Shown here one piece after another: positions 1-11,115 of a stretch of 64,000 nt of DNA. This DNA is from Blumeriella jaapii (Eukaryota > Ascomycota > Leotiomycetes > Helotiales > Drepanopezizaceae). The position numbers and the translations under genes were made by a program. Below the pieces are notes generated by a model, which saw only the letters and a list, made by a program, of their open reading frames with translations, was not told the origin of the DNA and searched no databases. Numbering within the stretch: the stretch's first letter is position 1; each line of letters starts with the position of its first letter. The stretch spans positions 840,707 to 904,706 of the forward strand of contig VWND01000078.1 in the NCBI GenBank assembly GCA_009599575.1, read 5' to 3'.

Positions 1-195
1 TCAAAAAGGTGTGTTGCTAAATTAAATGTCACGTGTTACTCATATGACTGATTGCCAAAACAACTAGTTCCCGAGTACCGTGCACGCCCCATAAGGGCGC
101 ACACCATACCTGAATACTACTACAAATCAACCAACCCTATCGTGTGCACTCATTGCTCCCTCTGCCTACTAACTAGTCAAAAATACTAGCAATAT
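1..195. other. Unidentified low-mutation segment at window start
   Basis: This segment keeps many CpA, CpC and CpT dinucleotides, unlike the transition-saturated sequence that follows. It has no convincing reading frame. It meets the gypsy1-A LTR at about 195, where the outer part of that LTR should be. It is therefore either the end of another element inserted in the LTR or a unique flank. I do not recognise it. Confidence 0.4.
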
Positions 196-373
196 TAACT
201 ATAGAGATTATTTATATATATAAAGCTTTTTTCTTTTAATAACCTTTGCCCTCTGCAATTATTGATTTAAATAAATATCTTTGTTACAAAACCAAAGGCT
301 CGTTTTTTATATTATGTAAATACGGCGACCAGTTAACTGATTTCTCAGCCTTCCGACTGATTAGATCGTTATA
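196..373 (+). repeat. gypsy1-A 5' LTR, truncated
   Basis: It matches the inner two thirds of the 270-bp gypsy1 LTR, including the 'gcgaccagtt' and 'gactgattagatcgt' blocks seen at 18985-19045 and 55687-55732. The terminal CA has become TA. The outer roughly 100 bp of the LTR are absent. Confidence 0.8.
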
Positions 374-799
374 TTATTAATAATTTTTTTTTTGCGCTGG
401 CGACGGCGTAAATTTTTTTTTTTTTCGAATTTCTCACGGGTCATACCAAAGTGATCGATCGGTCGTAAAAAGGCTTATTTCCGTATTTCGCGAAAAATAG
501 CTTTTGTTTCAACGATTTTTCTTTCAGCAGAGCTTTTCAGCTTCTGCTACTATATTTTAATCTTTCTTTTCTTAATCAGCGAAAAAGCAGCCTCCCTCAA
601 AAGCTTTTTTTTTTAAAAAACAGTTTTTCTTCCGAGAAAAAAAAAACAAAGAAAAAGGCAGAGCGCCAACCATTTCGCTTGCCACCTTTTTGCAGCTTAG
701 CGCTGAAAGCGTTTAATTAAGACTTTTGCAAAATCAATTGAAAAAAGCGTAAAAGCGTAAACGACAATTTTTGGAAATTATACGATTGCGACAGATTTT
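374..799 (+). other. gypsy1-A leader, no gene seen
   Basis: Untranslated leader between the 5' LTR and gag. It contains a conserved 'ctggcgacggcg' block (about 398-409) that recurs reversed near 42310 in copy B, and several T or A homopolymers. I see no convincing tRNA primer-binding site directly after the LTR. Confidence 0.5.
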
Positions 800-2000
800 T
801 TAATTAAAGCGTTTGGTAGAATTTATCGAACGTGCTTTTGCTAGTCGCGAATCTGCTTCTTTTTTTTTTCGCAACGTTTTATTTTAATTAACAAACGCTG
901 CATCAATTTCTACGCTTTTCGCGAATTTTTTTTGGATTTTCCTCTAACGGCCAAGATTTTAGCGTGTTTTTTAAACGCTATAGTTTTTATTTATTTGCTG
1001 ACTTTCGATTAGCTCGCATAAAGCGCGTTTCGAATTTTGAGTTTAATCTAAATAATAATAAAAATTATAAAACACGCTATTAAGAAATTAAAGTTTTCGA
1101 TAATTTCGAATTTTACTACGACTATTTTGCTAGCGATCGATTTCGCAAGAATTATATATTCGATTAAATCGAAAACGTAGCAAAAGAGTTTTTAACCTCG
1201 CGTATTTTGAACCGTTCCGATTTTATATTTTTCGAAAAATTAATAAAAAAGATCGCCGATTTCCTGGCCGATTTTTTAAACGTTTAAAAAGCGGAAGACG
1301 AGTTTAAAATGCTTGCAATAAATACGCACGACGACTTTTAGCGATTTTATCTGCGATTTTTCATTTTCGCAGCGAACGCTTAAATACGGACTAATAAACA
1401 GCTTCGGAACGCCTTCCGCGATAAAATATTAAAGCGTTTACGAAAAAAGCTGTATTTGGAATAGGCGCGTATAACGATTTTTAAAAATTGGCTCACCGCC
1501 GTTCGTTAAGAAAAATAAAGTTAATTGGCTAAACGAATTTTATACGCGAGTCGCTTTTTAACCAAGTTTATTATTTATTAAAATGGTAGGTTTTTAACCA
1601 AAGCGTATTACGAATCAAATCGTACGTACGAGAATCGTTCAAATGTTTTACAAGCTTTTTTTTTAGCCTTCTGTTGTTTTTTTTATTTTTTTACGCTAAA
1701 ACGCTTTTTTTAGCGTTTTTTTTTTTCGATCGGATCAACGATAACGTTCGTTTTTTATTTTATATTAGAAAGTTTAGAAAGGTTAATTTGCACGACCTTT
1801 TACGGGCCGATTTTCGGTTCTATTTAAAAGTCTTTTTAAGCTGGTAAATGTAAACGAGATCGAACCGGCCGAAAATCGCTTTTTGATAATAATAGTAAAA
1901 ACGAAAATTCTTTTTCAAACGATTTTCAAAATGTATATAAGAAAATTAAAAGTTTTTCCGTTAGTCGGAAAAACGCTTAGGCTTTAGCAAAGCTTTTTTT
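800..2000 (+). pseudogene. gypsy1-A gag remnant
   Basis: Capsid-like gag relic. The start resembles IEFIERAFA-x-RESA (about 805-845), which is better preserved in copy B (41903 downward). A later stretch around 1315-1400 reads like the gag core pattern in which an acidic residue is followed by FQRFYLRFF and an alanine-rich loop. At least ten in-frame stops break it. No CCHC zinc knuckle is visible. The assignment rests on position before the protease and on similarity among the gypsy1 copies. Confidence 0.55.
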
Positions 2001-2009
2001 TTAAACGTA

Positions 2010-2240
2010 TTGCGCGATATGCGTTATTTTAACGTTCGAAAGCTTTTTGATAGCGATTTTTTAATAATTTCCGTTATATTTATTAAAATTGGCTTTTCGT
2101 ACAAAATAAAAGCGTTCGCCGATTTTAAAGCGAACGGTTACGCGTTAATCGATTCGGCGCTGATTAAGTTTTTTTTTTTTTTTTAAAAAACTTTTGATTT
2201 AATTTTTTTCGGCTTTTTTTTTTGTAAAAGGGTATAATAG
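2010..2240 (+). pseudogene. gypsy1-A aspartic protease remnant
   Basis: The frame around 2100-2170 gives FADFKANGYALIDSALIK. The family motif is A-D-S/T-G-A-N-G-Y-A-x-I-D, so the catalytic Asp-Ser-Gly has decayed to Asp-Phe-Lys here. In copy E (62610-62365) the same site reads ADFEANGYALIDSALIK. The protease would have processed Gag-Pol. It is inactive as it stands, and long T runs follow directly. Confidence 0.65.
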
Positions 2241-3179
2241 AGCTCGTAGCTATTTAATTATATATTTTACGTTTTTTAATTTTATTGTTAATAATCGAAT
2301 ACAATCGTTTATTTTTTTTTTAATTATTAATTTCGGAAATTATAATATGATTTTAAAAAAAGCTTGGTTGGCCGAACATTAAGTTCTATTAGATTGTAAT
2401 AAACGCAAGCTTTATTAGCCAAAGTCTTATCTTTTTACAGCTTTTTACGCTTGTTATATTAAAGTTTTTTATTTGCATTTTCGAAAAATTTAATTTCGCT
2501 ATTAAAACGACGCTGCAAAACGTGATAAAAACCTTGATTAATTATGGCAAATTTACGACGCTGCGCGAAGCGCGAAAAAGTCGAATTTTATTCGCGGTGT
2601 TAATTTCGATAGCGACGCCAGTAAAATAATATAAAAAATCACGCCATTATTTTCTTAGGCTGCCGATCTTTTTTTTATTATTTTTTTTTTTTTTTTTTTT
2701 TTTTCGTCAGAACAGCTTTTTCGTTCTACGAAAAACAGTTATATTAAAAACCGAAGAAAAGCTTTCGCCGCGATAGCCTTTTAGCTTAATATAATCGATA
2801 GTTTAAATAAGCTATTTTTTGAACTTTTTAAACGATCAGTTCGAAGACGAGTTTTTTAATCTATTGCTTATTTAATTTTTATTTGCTAAATTATTGCATA
2901 CGCTTTTAAGCTGATTTTCAGAAAAAAAACAGTTGAAATATTTTTAATTTTTTTGTACGAAATCGACAGAATATTAAACGATTTTACGTATAACATTTTT
3001 TTTAAGATTTAATTTTATAGTTTTTTCGAACGTTTCAGAATTAATGAAATATCGATTTCGACTTTTTTAATTAGCTTAGCAGAGCTAACTTCGAATAAAT
3101 TTTTTTTCGAATTTTTTTTTCCGGAGTATAAAAACTTCGAATACGTGTTTTTAAGGCCGCTAGTAACGAGCTAGCCTTT
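2241..3179 (+). other. gypsy1-A protease-to-RT linker
   Basis: Very AT-rich, stop-filled sequence between protease and RT, alignable with 39530-40470 (reversed) in copy B. It presumably belonged to the pol polyprotein. No domain is recognisable apart from a short FEYVF-like stretch just before RT. A 34-bp T run lies at about 2671-2704. Confidence 0.45.
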
Positions 3180-3790
3180 CACCGGCTTTACGATTATAAA
3201 ATCGAGTTTATTATAAATAAAAAAGAGCTGAAATACACTTTTTTGTATAAGATGTCGATTTCAAAATTCGAGATTATTAAGATTTATTTGCAAAATAACT
3301 TCGATAAAGGTTTTATCGAATTTTCTACCGCTTTTTTCGCTGCTCTAATGCTTTTCGCTAAAAAACCCGACGGTTTATTGCGTTTTTGTATCGATTATCG
3401 AGCTTTTAATAATATTATTCGTAAGAATCGCTATTTTTTTTTTTTTATCGATAAGACTTTTGTTTGTTTTTCGAAAGCGCGAATTTTTACGAAGCTCGAT
3501 ATTCGTTAAGCTTTTTATAGAATTCGAATGGATTTCGCTAATAAAAAATTAACGACGTTTCGTACGCGTTACGGCGCTTATAAATATAAGATGCTACTTT
3601 TTGGCTTTATTAATAAATTCGTAATTTATTAACGTTATATAAACGACGTTTTTTTCGATTATTTAAACGATTTTTATATTGTATATTTGAATAACATTTT
3701 TATTTATTCGTCCGATTTTTTAAAATATATTATATACGTTCGCAAAGTGTTTTAAAGGTTCGCTGACGCTGGATTACAGGCCGATATTCG
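3180..3790 (+). pseudogene. gypsy1-A reverse transcriptase remnant
   Basis: Ty3/Gypsy RT in pieces. The open part 3243-3509 contains FAKKPDGLLRFCIDYRAFN and KARIFTKLDIR, hallmark RT blocks, followed by stop-broken FRTRYGAYKYKMLLFGF. The catalytic box at 3684-3695 reads YLNN where the family has YLDD: both Asp codons (GAT, GAC) became AAT and AAC. Copy B shows the same double Asn. The enzyme is dead. Confidence 0.9.
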
Positions 3791-4059
3791 AAAGTTTAAA
3801 TTCAACGTTACTCGGATCCGTTATTTAAGCTTTATTATTTTTATTAAAAGTCTAGAAATAAACCCAAAGAAAATCTCCGTGGTCGCTTATTGGAAGCTTT
3901 TTATTATTGTAAAAGATATATAAAACTTTTTTGGTTTTTGTAATTTTTACCGACGTTTTATTCGAGATTACGATATAATTGCAAAGTTTTTGATTTATTT
4001 AATTAAAATTAACGTTTTTTATAATTTCACTTTTGAATATTAAAAAAGTTTCGACCTTT

Positions 4060-4510
4060 TTATATTAGCTTTTATTATTATATTAGTTTTATAATATTAT
4101 AGGCAAGACTTTTTTTGCATATTAAAAATTGACGCTTTCGACGGCGTAATAGCTTTTGTGCTTTCGCAATTTTATAACGACGATTGGCTTTTAATCGCTT
4201 ATTTCAGCAAAACTATAGCTTTCGCAAAGCTAAACTACGTCGTATACGATAAAAAAATATTCGCAATCGTAAGATTTTTAGGCAACTTTCGTACTGAATT
4301 AGCTAGCTTAGTTTATTAAATTAAAATAATTATTAATTACAAAGCTTTGGAATATTTTATAACTTTTAAACTTTTGAACGTTCGATAGATACGCTGGGCC
4401 GAGCTTTTCGCCGATTACAATTTTTTTATTACGTATAGACCAGATAAATACAATTTTTTGGCTGACGCATTAATACGTCGTACGAGCGAACTCGATCGCT
4501 AAAACTTTTA
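4060..4510 (+). pseudogene. gypsy1-A RNase H remnant and tether
   Basis: Reads as ILKIDAFDGVIAFVLSQF (family: ETDAS-D-x-VIAAVLSQ), then IAYFSKTIAFAKLNYVVYDK, as in Gypsy RNase H with its YSRKL-x-x-E-x-NYEIYDKE block. The first catalytic Asp is kept, while the Glu and Ser around it are changed. The tether ends near 4480 with a YNFLADALIRR-like motif (family: ADALSRR). In-frame stops separate the blocks. Confidence 0.8.
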
Positions 4511-4539
4511 AACGCATTCAGCGCCTGCAAACCTTTTTT

Positions 4540-5900
4540 CGAGCCGATCAGATCGATTACCGCCTTTTGATTAAAAAATTTCGATTTTTTACGGCTTTCG
4601 AAACAGCTGTTTTTATCGTTGAAATAGCTGATTTCTTTTTCGTATTTCGTATTGTTGATTAGCTTTTCCACGCTAATCGTATAACTAGCAGCCTGATGGC
4701 CTTCCGAAAAAAAGCTGTACGAAACGTTACGAAAAGAAACGACGATAATAATACTTCGTTTTCGTATATATTTAAACGCGATCTGCTGCTATATTACGGT
4801 CGCTTAATAATATCAGACGTCGATTACTTTCGTTTGGCCTTTGTACGAAAAGTGTACGACCAGATTTCCATCGCTTATTTTAGCGTTCGCAAAATTACGC
4901 AATTGTTTTCGAATTAATATTATTAGCGAAGTATAACAGCTTTCGTAAAACAATATTATCGTAACTGCCACGTTTATCGAAAAAGTTCTGTTTTAAAAAA
5001 TAAGCGCTTCGGCCTTTTTCAGCTTTTTTCTGTTTTTGACCATTTTTAAAAGCACGTTATAATAGACTTTTGCAGTTTTAATAAAAATAAACACGGTTAC
5101 GATAACGTATTCGTAATAATAAATCGCTTTTTTAAGAAAGCTATTTCGATTTTTTATTATAAAAATATCGACGTTCGAAGCTTCGCTAAATTGTATATAT
5201 TTCACGTATATAAATATTTTGGCTTTTTAAAAAGTATTATTAGCGATCGTGGCCTTTAGAATTAGTTTATTTTCTGATCTGAATTAAACAAAATATTCGA
5301 TACGCAACTGAAGCTTTCGACAGCCGCTTATTTTGAAACCGATGGTCAAACCGAAATTTACAATTAATATTTGCAAAAACGCTTTCGATTTTTTATAAAT
5401 TTTTATTAAAACGATTAAAGCGAATTTTTTTTAATAATGGATTTCGTTTAAATGGTTTTTTTTTACGAAAGTCTAGATGGCCTTTCATTTTTTGAAATTG
5501 TATACGGTTATATTTTTTATATTAATTAAAATTAAAAGCTCGATATTTTTTTTTTTTTAATTTTTTATATAAGCTAAACGCAGACGAAGCTCGTACGTAC
5601 GCTCGCCGCTATTACGACGCTTGGAATTTCGTTAAATCGCATTTTTAATAAGCTTACGATAAAATAAAAAAAAGTACGAATAGGTTTCGCCGCGCGATCG
5701 ATTTTAACGTTGGCGATTACGTTTGGCTCGATATGCGTTTATTTCCGATTTTCCGGCCTTTTCGCAAATTCGACAATTTTACAAACGGCTTTTTTAAAAT
5801 TATAGCTAAAATTTTCGACAACGCTTTTAAGCTAGATTTTTTTAGTATTATAAACGTACATTCGGTTTTTTACGCTAGTCGATTGCGTAAAACAGCTGAC
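4540..5900 (+). pseudogene. gypsy1-A integrase remnant
   Basis: The zinc-binding H-H-C-C region lies around 4860-4990 (TQLFSN, then YYRNCHV). The catalytic core follows: a VFVIINRF block near 5105, SDRGL at about 5245, and ETDGQTEIYN near 5337, so the second Asp and the Glu are still present. The C-terminal part (5733-5900) carries KFDNFTNGFFKI, a decayed GPF motif. Stops fragment the frame throughout. Confidence 0.8.
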
Positions 5901-6257
5901 GACGCGCTTTCAGATCAGGTTAATTTAGCTTTTAAACTTATTAATATAATTGGTGAATTTAAATACGAAATCGAAAAATTGATCGCTTATCGAATACAGC
6001 GGAAAACCTTTTAATATAAAGCTTTTTAAGTAGGTTTAAATAAAGATTTTACGTGGTACTTCGCGTTTGACTTTATGTACGCTTTTTTAAAAGTGCGCGA
6101 CTTTTATTTGGCGTATAAAAAGCTTTCCGGTCCTTTTGCAAAACTTGTAAACTAGCTGAAGGCGTATTTTAAAGGTTTGGATTCGTACGATTATTTGGAT
6201 AGCGACGTACCAATGGATAAAAACTCGAGGGCGCGTTTTTTTCGGACGGGGGGATAG
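5901..6257 (+). pseudogene. gypsy1-A chromodomain and polypurine tract
   Basis: After the integrase tail, KYEIEKLIAYRIQRKTF and then YKAF, VGLNKDFTWYFA follow the chromodomain pattern (Y-E-V-E-x-I-L, Y-x-V-K-W-x-G, W-x-P). Chromodomains steer chromovirus integration to modified histones. The tail ends in a G-rich polypurine tract (6244-6257) directly before the 3' LTR, the usual plus-strand primer site. Confidence 0.75.
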
Positions 6258-6373
6258 TATAACGACTTATTTATTTGCTTTTCGTGTTATTCTAGCAACT
6301 ACGTATAGTTGCAAGCTTTTTGGTTTTTTGGTGGGTTTTCCTATCAATTGTGAAAACTATTTATGTATATAAG
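6258..6373 (+). repeat. gypsy1-A 3' LTR, left part
   Basis: First 116 bp of the 3' LTR, starting with TATAACG (TG decayed to TA). It stops at the ATAAG target duplicated by copia1. The missing 150 bp resume at 18900. Confidence 0.9.
6369..6373. repeat. ATAAG target-site duplication, left (copia1)
   Basis: The ATAAG here is repeated at 18895-18899 just outside the other copia1 LTR. An uninterrupted gypsy1 LTR near 55580 has a single ATAAG followed by GCTTTT. Confidence 0.95.
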
Positions 6374-6574
6374 TGTTGGTATCACATAAGGGGGGGTTGT
6401 GTATACACAGTTGAGATATTGCAATAACTGGGATTGTATTGCGAAAAAGATCTAAAGAGTAAACTAGCTATCGCACGGGTATATATAGGTAGGGCTGCAC
6501 GCTTGCAGCCTACCGTCGTCACGTGGTGTGATCATGTGATTATGCGCATGATCAACCACCACCATATACCCACA
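6374..6574 (-). repeat. copia1 3' LTR
   Basis: 201 bp, the same length as the LTR at 18694-18894, differing from it almost only by transitions. It ends in ACA. Confidence 0.95.
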
Positions 6575-6654
6575 CTGGCAACTCTTTTATAGAAATCAAC
6601 CGTTAGCTAAACTCCTTCTAATTGTATATGTAATCGTCTCCTTTCTACTTTCTA

Positions 6655-8422
6655 CTGCCTCTCTACCCAACCTTCTATTCTTACGTCAATTTCGTTTTTG
6701 TTAATAAAGGTAGTGAAAACCTTATTAGGATTTGCCTTCGTTATAGCATCCGCCGGATTGTCCTTTCCGTCAATTTATCTAACCTCTAATAACTTTTTTT
6801 TTCATAGCTCTGGCGGAAAGCTATAATATCGATCATAAGGCGCTTCTTTTTTGTTATTTCTAATTTAATTAAACACTTATATAAAAAATATAAATCCGTG
6901 CAAACTACTACTGGAATATCGGAAAAATTAAGCTTTTAAATAATTATACGTAAAATTGTAGCGATGCAAATAGCGATATCTATTCCAAAAACCATTTCGT
7001 ATATCTTTGAAGCTAATACGCTTCGTGTAATTCTCTGGCATTTAATTAAGCTTGCTGCAATCAGATTTCCCTTTATCTTAAATAAATTATCAAACTGCAT
7101 TTTATTAGCTAGAAAAACCTCGTAGTTAATTTGCGAATTGTAATCTTTATTATTAGCAAATAAACCGTTAACAAATACAAATAGCTTTGCAATAGGAAAG
7201 TCGACTTATATAAATAAAAATCCTCGATCTTAATTATCCATTATTCATCGGATTCGCTTATTAATTGTATCGATATCTAATTAAACAAAGTTTTCCATTT
7301 GTATTTGTGCAATTACTAAAAGATCGAAAATAGCTTCGGATTAATACAAACTAGCAATATAGGCTTTTCGAGCGCGCTGGGCGAAATAATTGTTTCTATC
7401 GTTTTTAATTAGCTCGAATTTCTTTGCTTAGTCCTTCTGTCTAAGAAAAATAAAGCTATTTGACTTTGATTTATATAAAGCTTCTCCGTTAAAGATCAAA
7501 ACGTTGCTTTCATTTAGTATATCCTTAGGCTTTGTATTAAAATCTGCTGCTTGCAATTCGGCCTTTTCTAAAGCCGAGAAAACGTCGTCTGCTAACTGCA
7601 ATATATCGTCTGTTTGCATTCCCACGATTGCGAAAGCAGAAATAGTAAAAATAAATAAACAGAGGTCGTATATTAACGTAGTTATATAAAGCTTGTGTTT
7701 TTATAATGCTTATAATACGTATTCCACCAATGCGTGCCTACCTTTGCTATACCGTACAAAGGCTTGTAAATCAGCAGAATCGAGCCTTTTAAATAGCTAG
7801 ATCGTAGCTTTTTAGAAAAGTGCGCTAGAATCTGTTTTTTTTTAAAAACTTATTAGCGCTTATATAAGCTTGAGTAATATCTCTTAAATGCAGTATAGCG
7901 TTGCAAATATGTTCGAAAATTGAAGCGAAAAACTATAATTAATCTTTGGCTATTTCGCTAAATGGTGGGTGATTAGGTGAGAATATCGTACTTCCTATCG
8001 TCGTTGTAAGCTTAAATTACTAGTCTAGATTTCTCGAATAGTGTAGCTGTATTTTTGCTTTTTATTTTATTTATAATTCGTAAATTAAAGATTCGGCCGT
8101 AATAGAAAATAGGGTTGTATTATATAATTTCAAAAACGCTTTTTTCGATCAAGCCTTTTACTTCCATTCTTCTAGAAGCTTTAAAAAGCTCGCCGAGGGT
8201 TGTGATAATATTTTTTTGGCGTAGCTTGACTAAGCATTCAGCGTCTGCCTTCTTCTTATATATAAGATAGCTTGCAATACAGTCGTCGAAAAAATTAGTT
8301 TTGGTAGTTTTTACAAAAAACAATATATTAATATTATTTTTTTTTATATTTCTTTTTTTAAGTTCGTAAAACTCGTCAGTTGTGAATAACTGCTGCTGCT
8401 GTTGCTCCCTAATTTTTCGGAA
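6655..8422 (-). pseudogene. copia1 RT and RNase H (pol C-terminal half)
   Basis: Minus-strand pol downstream of the LINE-A insertion. From the right: a linker beginning REQQQQQ with ELFKASRRMEVKGLIEK (8431-8120), typical of the start of fungal Copia RT. Then VGMQTDDILQLADDVF (7630-7570), the RT catalytic region in which QTDD stands where most Copia have YVDD. Then stop-broken RNase H ending in RLDKLTE... and, in the best-preserved frame, IDGKDNPADAITKANP (6773-6725), the conserved Copia C-terminus. The frame ends near 6655 after WVERQ. Several Trp and Gln codons are now stops. Confidence 0.9.
8409..8422. repeat. LINE-A target-site duplication, left
   Basis: The 14-bp CTAATTTTTCGGAA is repeated at 14779-14792. 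The first two bases may belong to the TAC tail, so the true duplication is 12-14 bp, in the range usual for non-LTR elements. Confidence 0.9.
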
Positions 8423-8447
8423 CAGGTTCACCTACGGAAACCTTATT
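8423..8447 (-). other. Antisense tag of the 18S rRNA 3' end
   Basis: The minus strand here matches the universal 3' end of fungal 18S rRNA, the region containing the ITS1 primer site TCCGTAGGTGAACCTG. The match is 22 nt exact, extending to 25 nt with one A-for-G difference of the RIP type. It begins exactly at the target duplication. Beyond 8447 the similarity stops, so this is not an rRNA gene. Confidence 0.75.
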
Positions 8448-9700
8448 CTTTATAATATACACGGATTCTACTTTTTGTTCGCAACAATTATTAAATTTAT
8501 TGCATTCGATTCGGAAGATTCGTTTTTTTTCCGAATCTCGAAAAATCAGCTCGAAAGCTCGTCGCGTTCGCCGTACAATTCGCGAAATAATTCCTTTCAC
8601 CCTTTTTCGATCGTTCGACGACCACGATCACGATTACGACTACGACGAATTATATATTCGCTTTATAAACGCAATCTTACCGTTTTAATAAAATTTGCAT
8701 TTTAAAAAAAAAAAAAAAGCAGGCGAATATTTTAGCATTCGCTTTTTTTTTTTCGTTTTAAAATACGAAGCGCGAATATTTATTATTGCAACGTCGGCCA
8801 TTATCAGCCAGCTCGACGAAGCAGACCGACAATTTTAAATACGCCGTAAAATATAAGTATAATTCGCGACCGTTGCCGACAGCGTCGTAAACCAGTAAAA
8901 AAAGCCCGAAGCGCGATAATACGCCGAAAAGCTTGTAAAAAGTTTTATTTTCTTTTTGCAAACCCGCGCTTTTATTACTTTTTTTCGCCGCTTCGCCAAT
9001 AGCATAGATTTTTTTTTTTTTTTTTTTTGCTAAATCAATTACTTAAGCAAATCGAATTTTACGGAAAGTCTTAAAGATTTTAATAAACTTCGAGAAATTA
9101 AAATCGACTATCGTTAAAAAATTATAATAATAAACGCGTCCGTTTATCAGCGGAATTTTACGCGTTTTTTTAAATTCGTTTATCGAAAACTAATTAGCAA
9201 AAATTCGATAAAACCATCGCTTTTTAATTACGTCGGCGAAAAGCATTTTGCTAAACAAGTTTAATACTTTCGTTTTTAAATAAAAAATCGCGAAATTTAT
9301 ATCGGATTTAACAAAAAAAACGCGATTAAAAACCTAACGCTTACGAAAACAAACTGAACTTTTTATTTAATCGATTTAAAAATCAAAAAATCTTTTTACT
9401 ACCTAAAAAAGCGTCGAAGTTTTTCGCAAAATATTCGGGGCTATCGCCGTACGTATTCCGGAAAAATAATATAATTACGTAATATAAAACGTTTTAACTA
9501 CGATTCCGGAATTATTCGGCGACGTTTTTTATTGTTTAAAATATATAAAAAACGAAGTTTTTACTTAAATTAAAATTAAGCCGATTAGTACGCGCTTTTC
9601 CCGATACGAAGCGAATTTAATTACAAATAAGCAAATCTGAATTTTTTTTTTTTACAGCTAATTAAAAGCTTTACTTTTTTCGGCGTCAGCGCCTAAGCCA
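8448..9700 (+). pseudogene. LINE-A leader and ORF1 N-terminal region
   Basis: Sequence upstream of the zinc knuckles. A stretch near 8780-8960 can be read as ARIFIIATSAIISQLDEADR and onward with a few stops, compatible with an ORF1 N-terminus. Short plus and minus open frames at 8382-8705 and 8409-8600 look like shadows spanning the target junction. I cannot fix a start codon. Confidence 0.4.
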
Positions 9701-9719
9701 AGCTTATTAACAAAAAACC

Positions 9720-9905
9720 GGCTATATTTCGCTACGACTTTAAATGCCAAAGCTTTTGCAATCTATTAGCCTGTATTCGATACGCTCGCTGCAATTATTA
9801 TAATAACCGAATATAAAACTACGATAGCCCGATTAGCTTTAATTGCAAAACAGCTTTACAATACGCGAATTGTTATAAGTTATACGCTGCGAATTACTTA
9901 CGCTG
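9720..9905 (+). pseudogene. LINE-A ORF1 zinc-knuckle region
   Basis: The frame from 9730 gives FKCQSFCNLLACIRYARCNYY, then FNCKTALQYANCYKLYAANY. This resembles the array of CCHC knuckles near the end of LINE ORF1 (C-x2-F-G-H-x4-C-x-R-x2-R-C). His codons appear to have become Tyr (CAY to TAY), as expected from C-to-T change. ORF1 proteins bind the element RNA. Confidence 0.5.
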
Positions 9906-10439
9906 CTTTGCGGCTTTTCGCCGCGTAAACGGTAAAATAATACGACCAATTAAAAAAAAATTAAAAACTGTCCGGCGATTAAAAAAAGCGGCTTATTCGG
10001 TCGCGGTTATTTTTATTACTAAAGCTTTTACTTTTTCAAATAATAACAACCCGATTTTTAATAATACGGGCCGAAAAAAAAAACGCGAAAACGCCGTAAC
10101 GGCATACGAGCAAAAAACCACCGCGCTTTTAATTATTATTTCCGCCGCGGTTACAACGTTAAACGTAACTTTTTCGGACCGTCCAATCCGGAATTTAATT
10201 TTAAAATAATCGTTAAATATCTAGCATTTTGGCCGAAAAGCATATTCGATTTTCGACGATACGACTTTCGTAGCTTTTTCGCAAAATACGCTTTTTTTTA
10301 CTTCGTTAAAAGCAATTCATCCGTTTTTATCGAATTAGTTACGAAATAAATCCTAAGCTTTCGCAAACAAATTAAAAAAAATAAACATCGATATTAATAT
10401 TTTTATTTTTTAATAATAAAACATTTTATAAATAACGCG

Positions 10440-11115
10440 AAAAATTTCGCAACCGAAAGCCTAAAATAAATTTTAATATTTGCTAAGCAAACGTTTAAAA
10501 AAAATAACCGAAATATATTACGTTTTTGCATTTATGCGATGCAAAGCGTATAAACGTAATTTGCGTATAAAAACTTTAAAGCGCTTCGAAAATTAAAACA
10601 CAAAACTATTCGTTATACGATTTATATATACCGATCGATTTATAAAACGAAACCGAAAAAAATTTTTTCGAGCGAATACGCTTTAAAATGCTAATTTATA
10701 TCCGAAAAAGCGCAAAACTTAATTTATAACAACGATGATTAATTAATAACAAAAATCTACTTTAGCTAAACGTAAATATATATTTTATTTTTAACGTATA
10801 CAAATAAAACTATATTTAATAAATATTAAATTACGTAATATATTTCGAACTATTTTTTAATTATATAATAAACGGCGATTTTAATGCCCGATACGATATT
10901 TTTAAGCCGGGATCGGATACGATAAAAAATGGGAAAACACTTCGCGGATTGGGCTGCTATTTCGGATATAAATTTCATCGGCGCCGCTAACAAACTTATT
11001 TATAATAAAAAATACGTTTTAAATCTTATTTTTTCGAACGTATTTAATTCGATTATTACGATACGATACGATATATACAACGGCTTAAATTACGAAATTT
11101 AAATAACGACTTTTT
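10440..11115 (+). pseudogene. LINE-A endonuclease domain remnant
   Basis: AP-endonuclease-like domain that nicks the target. GDFNARYDIF at about 10874-10903 matches the GDFNA-R-H motif of Tad-type LINEs. NGKTLR and then, one base out of frame, WAAISDINFIGAANK and NLIFSNVF follow, the last being the usual L-D-L-x-F-S-N block. The final IYNGLNYEI stands where S-D-H-x-P-I is expected. The single-base slip near 10950 is one of the few indels in this element. Confidence 0.8.

Noticed and set aside
8423..8447. An rRNA gene or rDNA array
   Set aside because: Only 25 nt match 18S rRNA; flanks show no further rRNA sequence.
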